Positions 45,042 through 54,809 of a stretch of 64,000 nt of DNA are shown here, in pieces. The DNA is taken from the NCBI RefSeq assembly GCF_000383575.1, contig NZ_KB911579.1, forward strand, positions 5,107,424 to 5,171,423, given 5' to 3'. Under the pieces are notes generated by a model. That model was given only the letters and a program-made list of their open reading frames with translations, was not told the origin of the DNA and ran no database searches. Every line of letters starts with the position of its first letter. Positions within the stretch are counted from its first letter, which is position 1. The position numbers were made by a program, and so were the translations under genes. The DNA is from Salinispora oceanensis. Lineage in GTDB: Bacteria > Actinomycetota > Actinomycetes > Mycobacteriales > Micromonosporaceae.

Positions 45042-46199
45042 TCAGCCCAGCATCCGGGCCGCGGTCGCGGCCTGCCGGGCGGCGATGCGTTCCTGCCACG
45101 CCGCCTGCCCGATCCGCTCGTAATACGGCACCTGTTTGGGTAGGTCGTCCACCGCGACCACCTCCACCTGCGGCCCGTCCGCAGCGGTTAACGCGTGCGA
45201 GAGCCGCTGCCAACGCAGCTGCACGTAGCCGCGATCGTGGCCGGTGCACTCCAGCCAGTTCGCCACCCCTGGGTCGCGTTCGCTGATCACGTATCGGATC
45301 ATGCCGTCCGGGTCGATCCGGGCTTGGGGCACGGTGAGGCTCGTCTGGTGGTTGCTGTAATCGAGCGAGATGTACCACATGCTGCCCAGCTGGATGCCCT
45401 GGTAGGGCGCGTCGGAGACCGGCACGGTGATCACCATGGCCTGGTCCTCGGCGAGTTGGTAGTGCCCCACCGAGGAGTATTGGGTCGCCAGCCCGCCGGG
45501 GGTGAGCCGGGGCGGGGTCAGGGTGTTCACCGGCAGGTTCAGGTAGAAGCGCTCGGCGAACGCGAGGAAGGTGTGAATCCGACCGGTGAGGATCTTGCCG
45601 GCCACCGCGTAGCGTTTGGCCAGGGTCTCCTCGGTCAGCGGCGGCGGTGTCCCGCCGATGGTGTCGGGGCGGTGAATGCGCAGCATCCCGGGGCGTTCGG
45701 CCGCCCAGTCGCTGAACACCTCGCGCACCACGAGCATGGCCGAGCCGGGGGCGAGCGGGAACGCGTTCGGGCCGGAGAGCCCCGGCCCGAACCGAATCTC
45801 AAAGGTGCCGTCGGCAGCGATCTCGATCTCACGGTCGTCGAAGGCGGTGAGGCTGCCCGGGACGTTGACCGGGGAGTAGGAGCCGTCGAGGATCTGGAAG
45901 CTCAGGTCGGCGGTGCTGCCCCGGCGGCCGGTCACCACGTACTCCGCGTCGTCGTGGAGCCACGCGTGAAAGTAGAGGGTGTCCGGATTGTCGAGGCCCA
46001 TCTTCGTGTACGGGCCGGTGGAGCGGACGAAGTAGGGGAATTCGCGGTCGTAGGACCAGGCCATCTGGATCGAGCTCCGGATGCCACCAGCCAGGTAGTC
46101 GTAGCCCTCGAGCAGGTCCTGTTGGCCGCGGACGTGGGCCGCCTCGGCGATGACCCGCTCGGCTTCCGCGATGGCCTGGGAAAACGGCTGAGTAAGCAC
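45042..46199 (-). CDS. DUF1214-containing protein, Rv3531c-like
   Basis: 385 residues. The C-terminal half fits DUF1214 (MWYISLDYSNHQTSLTVPQA, then ERDPGVANWLECTGHDRGY and LRWQRL). It has no signal peptide. Rv3531c is a KstR-controlled gene of unknown function, essential data for which I cannot judge here. GTG 46199 is 6 nt from the TATCAT -10 (46206-46211), so the operon mRNA is leaderless. First gene of the three-gene operon. Confidence 0.87.
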   Translation of the reverse strand: MLTQPFSQAIAEAERVIAEAAHVRGQQDLLEGYDYLAGGIRSSIQMAWSYDREFPYFVRSTGPYTKMGLDNPDTLYFHAWLHDDAEYVVTGRRGSTADLSFQILDGSYSPVNVPGSLTAFDDREIEIAADGTFEIRFGPGLSGPNAFPLAPGSAMLVVREVFSDWAAERPGMLRIHRPDTIGGTPPPLTEETLAKRYAVAGKILTGRIHTFLAFAERFYLNLPVNTLTPPRLTPGGLATQYSSVGHYQLAEDQAMVITVPVSDAPYQGIQLGSMWYISLDYSNHQTSLTVPQARIDPDGMIRYVISERDPGVANWLECTGHDRGYVQLRWQRLSHALTAADGPQVEVVAVDDLPKQVPYYERIGQAAWQERIAARQAATAARMLG

Positions 46200-46209
46200 G
46201 AAACAATGA

Positions 46210-46223
46210 TAGAACGTGTTCTA
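46210..46223. promoter_or_regulatory. KstR-type operator (TAGAACGTGTTCTA), near-perfect palindrome
   Basis: Read on the minus strand, its terminal TA is the start of the -10 element TATCAT of the DUF1214 operon. Confidence 0.93.
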
Positions 46224-46236
46224 CTTCTTGGTCAAT

Positions 46237-46269
46237 GTGGTGCCGGGAACGGAACGTCCTCGGCACCAC
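46237..46269 (-). terminator. Hairpin downstream of the nitronate monooxygenase gene
   Basis: CGGCACCAC (46261-46269) pairs with GTGGTGCCG (46237-46245), 9 perfect bp with a 15-nt loop. It separates the fadD19-NMO transcript from the next KstR-controlled promoter. Confidence 0.75.
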
Positions 46270-46330
46270 ACGGTGCAGTTTTCACGACCACTTCCCCAGC
46301 CCCGCCTGACCAATCCCATAGGGACCACCC

Positions 46331-47425
46331 CTAGCGCAGCCCTCCGAGGTGGACCAACCTCTCCTCCGCCTCGGCGACCAGATCCGCCACCACGTCGGCG
46401 ACGGGGCGCACCGCATTCATCCGGCCCACGATCTGCCCCACCGGCATCGGAACGATTGTCGGGTCATCAGAATCCATCAGCCGGCTATGCGCCGACGCCA
46501 CCAGCAGGTTCTGGAGTGGCATCGGCAGTGGCCGGGGCGCCCCCTCCTCGCTCCAGGCCTCGGTCCACCGATTGCGCAGCAGCCGGGCCGGCTTGCCGGT
46601 GTAGATCCGGCTGCGGACCGTGTCCGCCGACCCGGCCCGGAGCAGCGCCGTACGCAGCGCGGAGCTGCTCTGGTATTCGGCCGTGCCGAGCCAGACCGAG
46701 CCCATCCAGACACCACCCGCGCCGAGCGCGAGCGCCGCCGCGATCTGGCGGCCACTCCCGATGCCGCCGGCCGCCAACACCGGTACCTGCTCACCGACCG
46801 CGTCCACCACCTCCGGCACCAGCACCATGCTGGCGATCTCACCGGTGTGGCCGCCGGCCTCGTACCCCTGCGCGACCACCAGATCGACCCCGCTCGCCGC
46901 GTGCCGGCGGGCATGATCGGCCTGGCCGGCCAACGCGGCCACCAGCACCCCCCGCCCGTGCGCCTGGGCGATCACGTCGGGCGGCGGCGAACCGAGAGCG
47001 TTCGCGATCAGTCGGACCGGGTGCGTCAACGCCACCTCGACATGACTGCGGGCCACCGAGTGCAGCCAACCGAGCACGCCGGCCTGGTGCTCGCCGTTGC
47101 CGCCGAGCGGCGGCACCCCGAGGCGCAGCAGCGTGCGCTCCACAAAGTCGCGATGCCCCGCCGGAATCAGCTGGTCCAGATCAGCCGCAGCACCCTCGGT
47201 CGGCTCGGTGCTGGGCATCACCACATCCACCCCGTACGGCCGGCCTTCGGTCTCCTCGTCGAGCCAGGTGAGGACCGCGTCGAGCTCCTCCGGGTCGTTG
47301 AATCGCACGCAGCCCAACACGCCCAGCCCGCCGGCCCGGCTGATCGCCGCGACCACCTGCTCGGAGGGGCTGAAGCCGACGATCGGATGCGCGATGCCGA
47401 GCCGGTCACACAGCTCAGTCCGCAT
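46331..47425 (-). CDS. Nitronate monooxygenase-like FMN enzyme
   Basis: 364 residues. NMO/NPD barrel motifs are HPIVGFSPSEQVVAAISRAG, VVAQGYEAGGHTGEIASM, VLAAGGIGSGRQIAAALALG and GVWMGSVWLGTAEYQ. ATG 47425 has GAGGAGG upstream and overlaps the fadD19 3' end by 11 bases. Cotranscription with fadD19 suggests a desaturase or isomerase role on side-chain CoA esters, analogous to IpdC. That is inference. Confidence 0.83.
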   Translation of the reverse strand: MRTELCDRLGIAHPIVGFSPSEQVVAAISRAGGLGVLGCVRFNDPEELDAVLTWLDEETEGRPYGVDVVMPSTEPTEGAAADLDQLIPAGHRDFVERTLLRLGVPPLGGNGEHQAGVLGWLHSVARSHVEVALTHPVRLIANALGSPPPDVIAQAHGRGVLVAALAGQADHARRHAASGVDLVVAQGYEAGGHTGEIASMVLVPEVVDAVGEQVPVLAAGGIGSGRQIAAALALGAGGVWMGSVWLGTAEYQSSSALRTALLRAGSADTVRSRIYTGKPARLLRNRWTEAWSEEGAPRPLPMPLQNLLVASAHSRLMDSDDPTIVPMPVGQIVGRMNAVRPVADVVADLVAEAEERLVHLGGLR

Positions 47426-49034
47426 GGCTGACCTCCTCGGGCGGGTGTTGTTCCGCATGCCGCTGCGCCCACTTGTAGTCAGCCTTGCCGCTGATCGTGC
47501 GCGAGATCTCGGGCACCAGCCAGATCGACCGCGGCACCTTGTAGCCGGCGATCCGCTCCCGTAGGTGCGTTCGCACCGCCGCCAGGTCCAGCGTGCCGCC
47601 GGCCCGGGGCTGGATCACCGCCGCCACCCGCTGTCCGAGCCGCTCGTCGGGCACCCCGACGACCAGCGCGTCGAAGATGTCGGGGTGCGTCTTCAACGCC
47701 CCCTCGACCTCCTCCGGGAAGACCTTCTCGCCGCCGGTGTTGACACAGGTGCTACCCCGACCGAGCAACGTGATGGTGCCGTCAACCTCGAGCCGGGCGA
47801 GGTCACCGGGGAGCGCGTACCGCACGCCCTCCACCTCGATCAGCAGGGCGGCGGTCTTGACCGGGTCCTTGTAGTAGCCGAGGGGGAGGAAGCCGCTCTT
47901 CGCCAGCCGTCCCTCCCCGCCCGGCGGCACCGGCCGCCCGTCCGGGCCGAGCACCACCGTGTTCGGCCCGGGTGTGACCCGCGGGTCCTGCACGGCGCCG
48001 CCGGGCACCTCGGCGACCACGCCCAGCCCGATGAAACCGGTCTCCGACGCCCCGATCGCGTCGGTGACCAGCACGTCGGGCAGCAACTCCAGGTACTGCC
48101 GCTTGACCCCCGGGGAGAAGAGAGCACCACTGGACGAGACCGCGGCCACCGACGAGCCGTCGTAGCCACCGGCGGCGTACGCCTCGATGATCGGACGGGC
48201 CATCGCGTCGCCGATCAGCACCAGCACGTTCACCTGGCGCCGCTCGATCGTCCGCCAGACCTCCTCCGGGTTGAAGCGCGACAGCAGCACCACAGTGTCA
48301 CCGGCGAAGAGCGCGGCGAGCACGGCCCACTGCGCGTTGCCGTGAATCAGGGGGGCCATGCAGAGGCGCACCATCGGGGTGCCGCTGGCGCCGCGGGCGG
48401 ACTGGGCCCACTCGTCCTCGAGCGGAATGCCGGTCATGAAGTCGACACCACCGCCGAGCGCGCGCCACACGTCCTCCTGCCGCCAGAGCACCCCCTTCGG
48501 GTAGCCGGTGGTGCCGCCGGTGTAGAGCAGGTAGAGGTCGTCCGCCGAGCGCTCGCCGAAATCCCGGGCCGGGTCGCCGGCGGCGAGCGCGTCCGCGTAC
48601 GGCACGCCGCCGTACCCGCCGATCTCCTCGGCCGAGCCGTCAGGTAGAGCCACCACGGTGTGCGGACCGGCGGCGCCGGCCAGCACTGTAGCGACGCGGG
48701 GTGCGAAGCGACGGTCGTGGATCAACGCCGCCAATTCCGCGTCGGCGAAGAGGAAACGCAGCTCGTTCTCGACGTACCGGTAGTTGATGTTGACGACCGC
48801 GGCGCGCACCTTGAAGACGGCGATCATGGCCACCACGGCCTCGATCGAGTTTCCAGCGTAGAGGCCGACATGGTCACCGGGGCGCACGCCACGGTCACGT
48901 AGGAAGTGGGCCAGCCGGTTGGCGCGCTCCTCCAGCTCCGGGTAGCTGATCGCCTGCTCGCCGAGGAACACGGCGGGACGGTCACCGAAGGCGTCAACCG
49001 CATGTTCAAACAGGTCTGCGATATTTGCCACCAT
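47415..49034 (-). CDS. fadD19: FadD19-type steroid acyl-CoA synthetase
   Basis: 539 residues. Adenylation motifs are [16 protein letters not shown] (P-loop), [23 protein letters not shown] and the lysine region [12 protein letters not shown] near the C-terminus. It is divergent from echA19 exactly as Rv3515c/Rv3516. FadD19 activates C8-type side-chain acids. ATG 49034 is preferred: TACTTT (49041-49046) lies 6 nt before it, a leaderless start overlapping the KstR box. GTG 49037 is adjacent. Confidence 0.9.
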   Translation of the reverse strand: MVANIADLFEHAVDAFGDRPAVFLGEQAISYPELEERANRLAHFLRDRGVRPGDHVGLYAGNSIEAVVAMIAVFKVRAAVVNINYRYVENELRFLFADAELAALIHDRRFAPRVATVLAGAAGPHTVVALPDGSAEEIGGYGGVPYADALAAGDPARDFGERSADDLYLLYTGGTTGYPKGVLWRQEDVWRALGGGVDFMTGIPLEDEWAQSARGASGTPMVRLCMAPLIHGNAQWAVLAALFAGDTVVLLSRFNPEEVWRTIERRQVNVLVLIGDAMARPIIEAYAAGGYDGSSVAAVSSSGALFSPGVKRQYLELLPDVLVTDAIGASETGFIGLGVVAEVPGGAVQDPRVTPGPNTVVLGPDGRPVPPGGEGRLAKSGFLPLGYYKDPVKTAALLIEVEGVRYALPGDLARLEVDGTITLLGRGSTCVNTGGEKVFPEEVEGALKTHPDIFDALVVGVPDERLGQRVAAVIQPRAGGTLDLAAVRTHLRERIAGYKVPRSIWLVPEISRTISGKADYKWAQRHAEQHPPEEVSHAD

Positions 49035-49044
49035 CACTCAAAAG

Positions 49045-49058
49045 TAGAACCTGTTATC
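49045..49058. promoter_or_regulatory. KstR-type operator (TAGAACCTGTTATC)
   Basis: One mismatch (last A is C). It overlaps -10 elements on both sides: TACTTT for fadD19 and TATCGT (49055-49060) for echA19. Confidence 0.85.
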
Positions 49059-49097
49059 GTCGCTGACAAGCCTTGGAAATCGTCGAAGGAGGCGCCC

Positions 49098-49892
49098 GTG
49101 GAATCGGCAGCCGACCAGCCCCACGCACTCGTGGAGCAACGTGGACAAATACTGATCGTGACGATGAACCGGCCACGGGTCCGCAACGCGCTCTCCCCCG
49201 AGATGCTCGCGATCATGCGGGACGCGTGGGACCGCGCGGACAACGATCCGGAGATCCGAGCCTGCATACTCACCGGGGCCGGGGGTGCCTTCTGCGCGGG
49301 CGCGGACCTCCGCGCGATGACCCAGTCCCACCCCGGAGACCGGTTCAACGGCGCCGACCTCTCCCGGATCGACGCGCTACTCAAGGGTCGGCGGCTGACC
49401 AAACCGCTCATCGCCGCGGTGGAGGGGCCGGCGGTGGCGGGCGGCACCGAGATCCTCCAGGCAACGGATCTCCGCGTGGCCGGGGCGAGTGCCCGCTTCG
49501 CGGTCTCCGAGGTTTGCTGGGGCCTGTTCCCCCTCGGCGGCTCCGCCGTCCGGCTGGTCCGACAGATCCCGTACGCCGTCGCCGCGGAGCTGCTGCTGAC
49601 CGGACGCCAGTTGGGTGCCGACGAGGCCCGGGACGTGGGCCTGATCGGACACGTGGTGCCGGACGGGCAGGCCCTGAACAAGGCCCTCGAGCTGGCCGAG
49701 ATGATCGCGGCGAACGGCCCGCTGGCGGTGCGGGCGATCCTGCGCACGATGCGGGAGACTGAGGGCCTGGCCGAGAACGAGGCGTTTGCTCTAGAGGCCC
49801 CGATCGGCACGGCGGTGTTCCGCACCACCGACGCCAAGGAGGGCCCGCGCGCCTTCGTCGAGAAGCGCACTCCCCAGTTCCACGGGAAGTAG
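49098..49892 (+). CDS. echA19: EchA19, steroid enoyl-CoA hydratase
   Basis: 264 residues, close to Rv3516. Motifs are [34 protein letters not shown] and [20 protein letters not shown]. The catalytic Glu pair is present in the [16 protein letters not shown] region. EchA19 hydrates sterol side-chain enoyl-CoA. GTG 49098 has AGGAGG 5 nt upstream. Its stop is 5 nt from the convergent fadD17 stop. Confidence 0.9.
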   Translation: MESAADQPHALVEQRGQILIVTMNRPRVRNALSPEMLAIMRDAWDRADNDPEIRACILTGAGGAFCAGADLRAMTQSHPGDRFNGADLSRIDALLKGRRLTKPLIAAVEGPAVAGGTEILQATDLRVAGASARFAVSEVCWGLFPLGGSAVRLVRQIPYAVAAELLLTGRQLGADEARDVGLIGHVVPDGQALNKALELAEMIAANGPLAVRAILRTMRETEGLAENEAFALEAPIGTAVFRTTDAKEGPRAFVEKRTPQFHGK

Positions 49893-49897
49893 CCAGG

Positions 49898-51448
49898 TCA
49901 GATCGCGCGTTGCTGCGCGGCCCAGTACGGGTCGCGCAGTACTCGCTTGTAGAGCTTGCCGTTCGGGTCGCGGGGCAGCTCCTCGACGTAGTCCACGCTT
50001 CGGGGCAGCTTGAAGCGGGCCAGCCGGCCGGTCAGGAACGCCAGCAGCTCACCGGTCAGCTCCGGACCGGCCGTTACCCCCAGCTCCGGCTGCACCACGG
50101 CCTTGATCTCCTCACCCCACTCGTCGTGTGGGATGCCGAAGACCGCGACATCCGCTACCGCCGGATGAGCGGCGAGCTCCCCCTCGATCTCGGCCGGATA
50201 GACGTTCACCCCGCCGGTAATGATCATGTCGCTCTTCCGGTCACACAGGTAGAGGTAACCGTCGTCGTCCAGGTAGCCGATGTCGCCGACGGTGAACATG
50301 CGGCCGCGCCAGGACTGCCGGGTCTTCTCGGCGTCGCCGAGGTATTCGAAGGTCGTCTCGCCCATCTGCAGATACACCGTCCCGGGCTCGCCGGTTGGCG
50401 CGTCGTTGCCGTCCGGGTCGAGCACCCGCACCTGCGAGCCCGGCCAGGCCTGCCCGACCGAGCCGGGCCGGGCCAGCCAGTCCTGGGCGGTGATCAGGGT
50501 GCCGCCGCCCTCACTGGCGGCGTAGTACTCCACCACCACCGGCCCCCACCAGTCGAGCATCCGCCGTTTGACCTCGTGCGGACACGGCGCCGCACCGTGG
50601 ATCATCACGCGCATTGACGACAGGTCGTACGCCGTCCGAACCTTCTCCGGCAGGGCGAGCAGGCGACGGAACTGGGTCGGCACCATGTGGCTGTGGGTGA
50701 CCCGGTGCCGTTCGATCAGCCGCAGCATCTCGTGCGGGTCCCACCGGTCCATCAGCACCACCGGATGGCCGAGCTGCAGCGAGATGACCGCGAAGTTCAT
50801 CACCGCGGTGTGGTAGAGCGGCGAACAGCACAGGTGCACATGGGAGTCGAAGGGCTCGAGGCCGAACAGCCCGAAGAACCATTGTGACACCGGCGGAACG
50901 GTGTCCGGGTCGGCGCCGGTCAGCGGTCGACGTACGCCCTTGGGCCGCCCGGACGTTCCGGAGGTGTAGACCATCAAGGCACCGAGGGTGCGCGGCGTGG
51001 GGCGGTCGGAGGCACCGGCGCCGAGGTCGGCGAGTGGCCGGAACCCGGGAACCGCATCGGCCGCGGCGAAGCATCCGTCGGCCGGGATGCCGGCCTCAAC
51101 GGCGGCGGCCGCGGCCACCTCGGCGAATCGGCTGTGCGCGACGAACGCGCGGGCACCGCTGTCCCGCAGAATGTAGGCGATCTCGGCGGCGGTCAGATGC
51201 CAGTTCAGCGGCACCGAGTACAGCCCCGTCTCCAGGGTGGCGAACTCGGCGGCGAGCAGGTCGGCACTGTTGGGCAGCAGCATCGCCACGGTGTCCCCGG
51301 GTGCCAGCCCGAGCGCCTGGAGGCCGCGCCCGATCCGGTCGGCCTCGGCGGCCAACTCGCCATACGTGACGACCCGGCCATCCGGGTCAACGACGGCGAT
51401 CCCATCCGGATCCTGACTCGCGATGTTCCACAGCCCGATGCCAGTCAT
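49898..51448 (-). CDS. fadD17: FadD17-type steroid acyl-CoA synthetase
   Basis: 516 residues. Adenylation motifs are MVYTSGTSGRPKGVRRPLTG, VEYYAASEGGGTLIT, GDIGYLDDDGYLYLCDR and the C-terminal PRDPNGKLYKRVLRDP with the catalytic Lys. FadD17 (Rv3506) prefers the C5 side-chain acid. ATG 51448 is 7 nt from a TAGAGT -10 (51456-51461) that overlaps the KstR box at 51460. In-frame codons further upstream are ignored. Confidence 0.86.
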   Translation of the reverse strand: MTGIGLWNIASQDPDGIAVVDPDGRVVTYGELAAEADRIGRGLQALGLAPGDTVAMLLPNSADLLAAEFATLETGLYSVPLNWHLTAAEIAYILRDSGARAFVAHSRFAEVAAAAAVEAGIPADGCFAAADAVPGFRPLADLGAGASDRPTPRTLGALMVYTSGTSGRPKGVRRPLTGADPDTVPPVSQWFFGLFGLEPFDSHVHLCCSPLYHTAVMNFAVISLQLGHPVVLMDRWDPHEMLRLIERHRVTHSHMVPTQFRRLLALPEKVRTAYDLSSMRVMIHGAAPCPHEVKRRMLDWWGPVVVEYYAASEGGGTLITAQDWLARPGSVGQAWPGSQVRVLDPDGNDAPTGEPGTVYLQMGETTFEYLGDAEKTRQSWRGRMFTVGDIGYLDDDGYLYLCDRKSDMIITGGVNVYPAEIEGELAAHPAVADVAVFGIPHDEWGEEIKAVVQPELGVTAGPELTGELLAFLTGRLARFKLPRSVDYVEELPRDPNGKLYKRVLRDPYWAAQQRAI

Positions 51449-51459
51449 GAACCAGACTC

Positions 51460-51473
51460 TATAACGTGTTTCA
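51460..51473. promoter_or_regulatory. KstR-type operator (TATAACGTGTTTCA) for fadD17
   Basis: Fits TnnAACnnGTTnnA fully. It shares its first two bases (TA on the minus strand) with the fadD17 -10 element. Confidence 0.9.
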
Positions 51474-51515
51474 CTTCCTGAACAGCCGACAGGGAGTGAC
51501 CTTGATTCGCCTCGA

Positions 51516-51529
51516 TAGAACATGTTTCA
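51516..51529. promoter_or_regulatory. KstR-type operator (TAGAACATGTTTCA) for the DUF35-ltp4-ltp3 operon
   Basis: Fits TnnAACnnGTTnnA fully. Centre-to-centre distance to the fadD17 box is 56 bp. A weak TTCACT hexamer (51526-51531) lies 6 nt before the GTG 51538 start. Confidence 0.9.
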
Positions 51530-51537
51530 CTGACCTC

Positions 51538-52563
51538 GTGGATACCGCTTCGGCGCCCCCGCTCGCCGCCCCGCTGGACATCGCCTTCGACTACACCCGC
51601 TCCCTCGGTCCGGTCCTGGGGCGATTCATGACCGGCCTGCGCGACCGTCGAGTGCTCGGCGCCCGCACCGCCGACGGCCGCGTCCACGTTCCCCCCCTCG
51701 AATACGATCCGGTGACCCACACCCCGGTCACCGAGCTCGTTCCCGTCTCGCCCACCGGCACCGTGACCAGCTGGACCTGGACCGACCGGCCGCTTGCCGG
51801 GCAGCCCCTCGACCGACCGTTCGGCTGGGCACTGATCCGGCTCGACGGAGCCGACACGGCGCTACTGCACGCCGTCGATGCCGGCACCCGGGAGTCGATG
51901 CGGACCGGCATGCGGGTCCGCGTCCGCTGGGCCGCGAAGCGATCCGGAGACATCCGCGACATCGCCTGCTTCGAGCCCGACCCGGGTCCACCCCGCGCGC
52001 CCGACGACACCACCAGCGGCGATCCCGGCAGCGCGCCCGGCACCAGCAGCGCATCCGGCGCCGGCAGTGATCCCGCCACCAGCGGCGATCCCGTGACCGG
52101 CATCGTGACTCCAATCCGGCTCTCCTACACGCACACCACCTCCGCCGAGGAGAGCCGATACCTGCACGCACTCTCCGAAGGACGACTGCTCGGCCAGCGC
52201 TGCCCGGCCTGCCACAAGGTCTACGTACCGCCCCGGGTCTGCCCGGCCGACGGGGTGCCGACCGAGGAGGAGGTGCCGGTCCGCGATCACGGCACGGTCA
52301 CCACCTTCTGCGTGGTCAACGTTCCCTTCCCCGGGCAGCGACTGGAGCCGCCGTACGTGGTCGCCCAGGTCCTCCTCGACGGTGCCGACATCCCGATCCC
52401 CCACCTGATCATCGGCCAGGCCGGCGACGTCCGGATGGGCATGCGGGTGGCCGCGGTCTGGCGGGACCGGGCGACCTGGACCACCACCCCGGAGAACATC
52501 GCGCATTTCCGCCCCACCGGCGAACCGGATGCGCCGTACGAGTCCTACCAGGAGCACCTGTGA
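51538..52563 (+). CDS. Tandem DUF35 OB-fold protein, Rv3521-like
   Basis: 341 residues. Two DUF35 units are seen: residues 14-145 without zinc Cys residues, and 200-341 with the ribbon CPACHKVYVPPRVCPADGV. A Gly/Ser/Pro-rich linker (about 155-185) contains a repeated TSGDP unit. DUF35 proteins support SCP2-type aldolases, so it is probably the partner of Ltp3/Ltp4. GTG 51538 is likely leaderless; no ribosome site is seen. It overlaps ltp4 by four bases. Confidence 0.86.
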   Translation: MDTASAPPLAAPLDIAFDYTRSLGPVLGRFMTGLRDRRVLGARTADGRVHVPPLEYDPVTHTPVTELVPVSPTGTVTSWTWTDRPLAGQPLDRPFGWALIRLDGADTALLHAVDAGTRESMRTGMRVRVRWAAKRSGDIRDIACFEPDPGPPRAPDDTTSGDPGSAPGTSSASGAGSDPATSGDPVTGIVTPIRLSYTHTTSAEESRYLHALSEGRLLGQRCPACHKVYVPPRVCPADGVPTEEEVPVRDHGTVTTFCVVNVPFPGQRLEPPYVVAQVLLDGADIPIPHLIIGQAGDVRMGMRVAAVWRDRATWTTTPENIAHFRPTGEPDAPYESYQEHL

Positions 52564-53618
52564 ATCCTGCCGTCGCCGTCATCGGCTTCGCCCAGGCACC
52601 CTGCCGACCCTCCGCGGGGACCACCAGTGGCGTCGAAACCCTCGTCCCGCTCTTCCACCAGGCCCTGTCGGCGGCCCACCTCGACCGCCGGGAGGTGGAC
52701 TTCTGGTGCTCCGGCTCGTCGGACTACCTCGCCGGCCGGGCGTTCTCCTTCGTCAACGCGATCGACGCGATCGGGGCGTACCCGCCGATCTGTGAGTCGC
52801 ACGTGGAAATGGACGCGGCCTGGGCGTTCTACGAGGCGTACGTCAAGATTCTGGCCGGCGAGGCGGAGACCGCACTCGTCTATGGCTTCGGCAAGTCCTC
52901 GGCCGGCCTGCTGCGCCGGGTGCTGGCGCTCCAACTCGACCCGTACGTGACCGCGCCGCTCTGGCCCGACTCGGTGAGTGTCGCCGCGCTCCAGGCCCGG
53001 CTCGCCATCGACGCCGGGGTGGTCACCGAGCAGGCAATGGCCGAGGTGGCGGCCCGCAGCCGGGCCGACGCCACCACCAACCCCTACGCCCAGGTGTCCG
53101 GCCAGCCCACCGTGGACGAGCTGGCCGCCACCCCCTACCTCGCCGATCCGCTCCGGGCGCACGACTGCGCACCCGTCTCCGACGGCGCCGCCGCGCTGGT
53201 GCTGGCCGCCGGCGAGCGCGCCCGCCGGCACCGGAAGCAGCCGGCCTGGATCAGCGGCGTGGCGCACCGGGTCGACCCACAGGGCCTCGGCGAGCGGGAC
53301 CTGACCACGGTGCCGTCCGCGACCGCCGCGGCCGAGGCGGTGGCCCTACCGGCGGACCTCGACATGGCCGAGCTGCACGCCCCCTTCACCCACCAGGAGC
53401 TACTGCTCCGCAACGCACTCGGCCTCGGCGAACGGGTCCGGATCAACCCGTCCGGGGGTGCGCTCTGCGGCAACCCCATGTTCTCGGCCGGGCTGGCTCG
53501 CATCGGCGCCGCCGCCGAACAGGTCATGACCGGCCGGGCCCGGCAGGCGGCCGGACACGCCACTAGCGGGCCGGCGTTGCAGCAAAACCTCATCTGTGTG
53601 CTGGAGGCGAGGTCATGA
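52560..53618 (+). CDS. ltp4: Ltp4, SCP2-type thiolase/aldolase
   Basis: 352 residues of the thiolase-like family. Visible are AVIGFAQAPCRP, a MDAAWAFYEAYVKILAGEAE segment, HDCAPVSDGAAALVLAAGE and NPSGGALCGNPMFSAGLARI. It corresponds to Rv3522. Ltp3/Ltp4 proteins are linked to cleavage of branched (C24-alkyl) sterol side chains. GTG 52560 overlaps the preceding stop, and its own stop overlaps ltp3 (ATGA). Confidence 0.88.
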   Translation: MNPAVAVIGFAQAPCRPSAGTTSGVETLVPLFHQALSAAHLDRREVDFWCSGSSDYLAGRAFSFVNAIDAIGAYPPICESHVEMDAAWAFYEAYVKILAGEAETALVYGFGKSSAGLLRRVLALQLDPYVTAPLWPDSVSVAALQARLAIDAGVVTEQAMAEVAARSRADATTNPYAQVSGQPTVDELAATPYLADPLRAHDCAPVSDGAAALVLAAGERARRHRKQPAWISGVAHRVDPQGLGERDLTTVPSATAAAEAVALPADLDMAELHAPFTHQELLLRNALGLGERVRINPSGGALCGNPMFSAGLARIGAAAEQVMTGRARQAAGHATSGPALQQNLICVLEARS

Positions 53619-54772
53619 GACGAGCAGCCGTGCTGGGTACCGGGCAGACGCAGCACCAGACGCGCCGTACCGACGTGTCAATGGCCGGGCTGTGCCGGGA
53701 GGCGATCGACCGCGCACTGGCCGACGCGGGCGTCGACTGGCCGCAGATCGACGCGGTCGTGCTGGGCAAGGCGCCGGACCTGTTCGAGGGCGTGATGATG
53801 CCGGAGCTGTTCCTCGCCGACGCGCTGGGAGCCGCCGGGCGCCCGTTGCTGCGGGTGCACACGGCGGGCTCGGTCGGCGGTGCCACCGGCGTCGTGGCGA
53901 CCAGCCTGGTCCGGGCCGGTGTGCACCAACGCGTACTCGCGGTCGCGTTCGAGAAGCAGTCGGAGTCCAACGCGATGTGGGCGCTCTCCATCCAGCCGCC
54001 CTTCACCGCACCGATCGGGGCCGGGGCCGGTGGCTACTTCGCACCACACGTCCGAGCCTACATTCGACGCTCGAACGCACCCGAGCACGTCGGGGCGATG
54101 GTCGCGGTGAAGGACCGGCGCAACGGTGCGCTCAACCCCTACGCGCACCTGCGCCAGCCGGAGATCACCCTGGAGTCGGTGCGGGCCTCGCCGATGCTGT
54201 GGGACCCGATCCGGTACGACGAGACCTGCCCCTCCTCCGACGGCGCCTGCGCGATCGTGATCGGCGACCAGGCGGCAGCCGAGGCGAGCGAGCGGCCGGT
54301 GGCCTGGATCCGGGCGACGGCGATGCGTACCGAGCCGACCTACTTCGCCGGCAAGGACCACGTGAACCCGAGGGCCGGCGCCGAGGCCGCCCAGGCGCTG
54401 TGGCAGGCGGCCGGGATCACCGACCCCCTCGCCGAGGTCGACGTGGCGGAGATCTACGTGCCGTTCTCCTGGTTCGAGCCGATGTGGCTGGAAAACCTGG
54501 GCTTTACCGAAGCCGGGCACGGCTGGAAGCTCACCGAGTCGGGCGAGACCCGGATCGGTGGCCGCCTGCCCGTCAACCCGTCCGGCGGGGTGCTCTGTTC
54601 CAACCCGATCGGCGCCTCCGGCATGCTGCGCTTCGCCGAGGCGGCCAAGCAGGTGATGGGACGGGCCGGCGAGCACCAGGTGGCCGGAGCGAAAACGGCG
54701 CTGGGTCACGCGTACGGCGGCGGGTCGCAGTTCTTCTCGATGTGGGTCGTCGGCGAGACCCCGGGTCGGTGA
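53615..54772 (+). CDS. ltp3: Ltp3, SCP2-type thiolase/aldolase
   Basis: 385 residues, corresponding to Rv3523. Motifs are AAVLGTGQTQHQTRRTDVSM, HTAGSVGGATGVVATSLVRAG, DETCPSSDGACAIVIGD and NPSGGVLCSNPIGASGMLRF. It is last of the overlapping DUF35-ltp4-ltp3 set, probably forming one complex that removes C24-branched side-chain pieces. Confidence 0.88.
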   Translation: MRRAAVLGTGQTQHQTRRTDVSMAGLCREAIDRALADAGVDWPQIDAVVLGKAPDLFEGVMMPELFLADALGAAGRPLLRVHTAGSVGGATGVVATSLVRAGVHQRVLAVAFEKQSESNAMWALSIQPPFTAPIGAGAGGYFAPHVRAYIRRSNAPEHVGAMVAVKDRRNGALNPYAHLRQPEITLESVRASPMLWDPIRYDETCPSSDGACAIVIGDQAAAEASERPVAWIRATAMRTEPTYFAGKDHVNPRAGAEAAQALWQAAGITDPLAEVDVAEIYVPFSWFEPMWLENLGFTEAGHGWKLTESGETRIGGRLPVNPSGGVLCSNPIGASGMLRFAEAAKQVMGRAGEHQVAGAKTALGHAYGGGSQFFSMWVVGETPGR

Positions 54773-54809
54773 AGTAGGTACAGGTTCCAATTCCGATGGG
54801 GAGGTCCAG

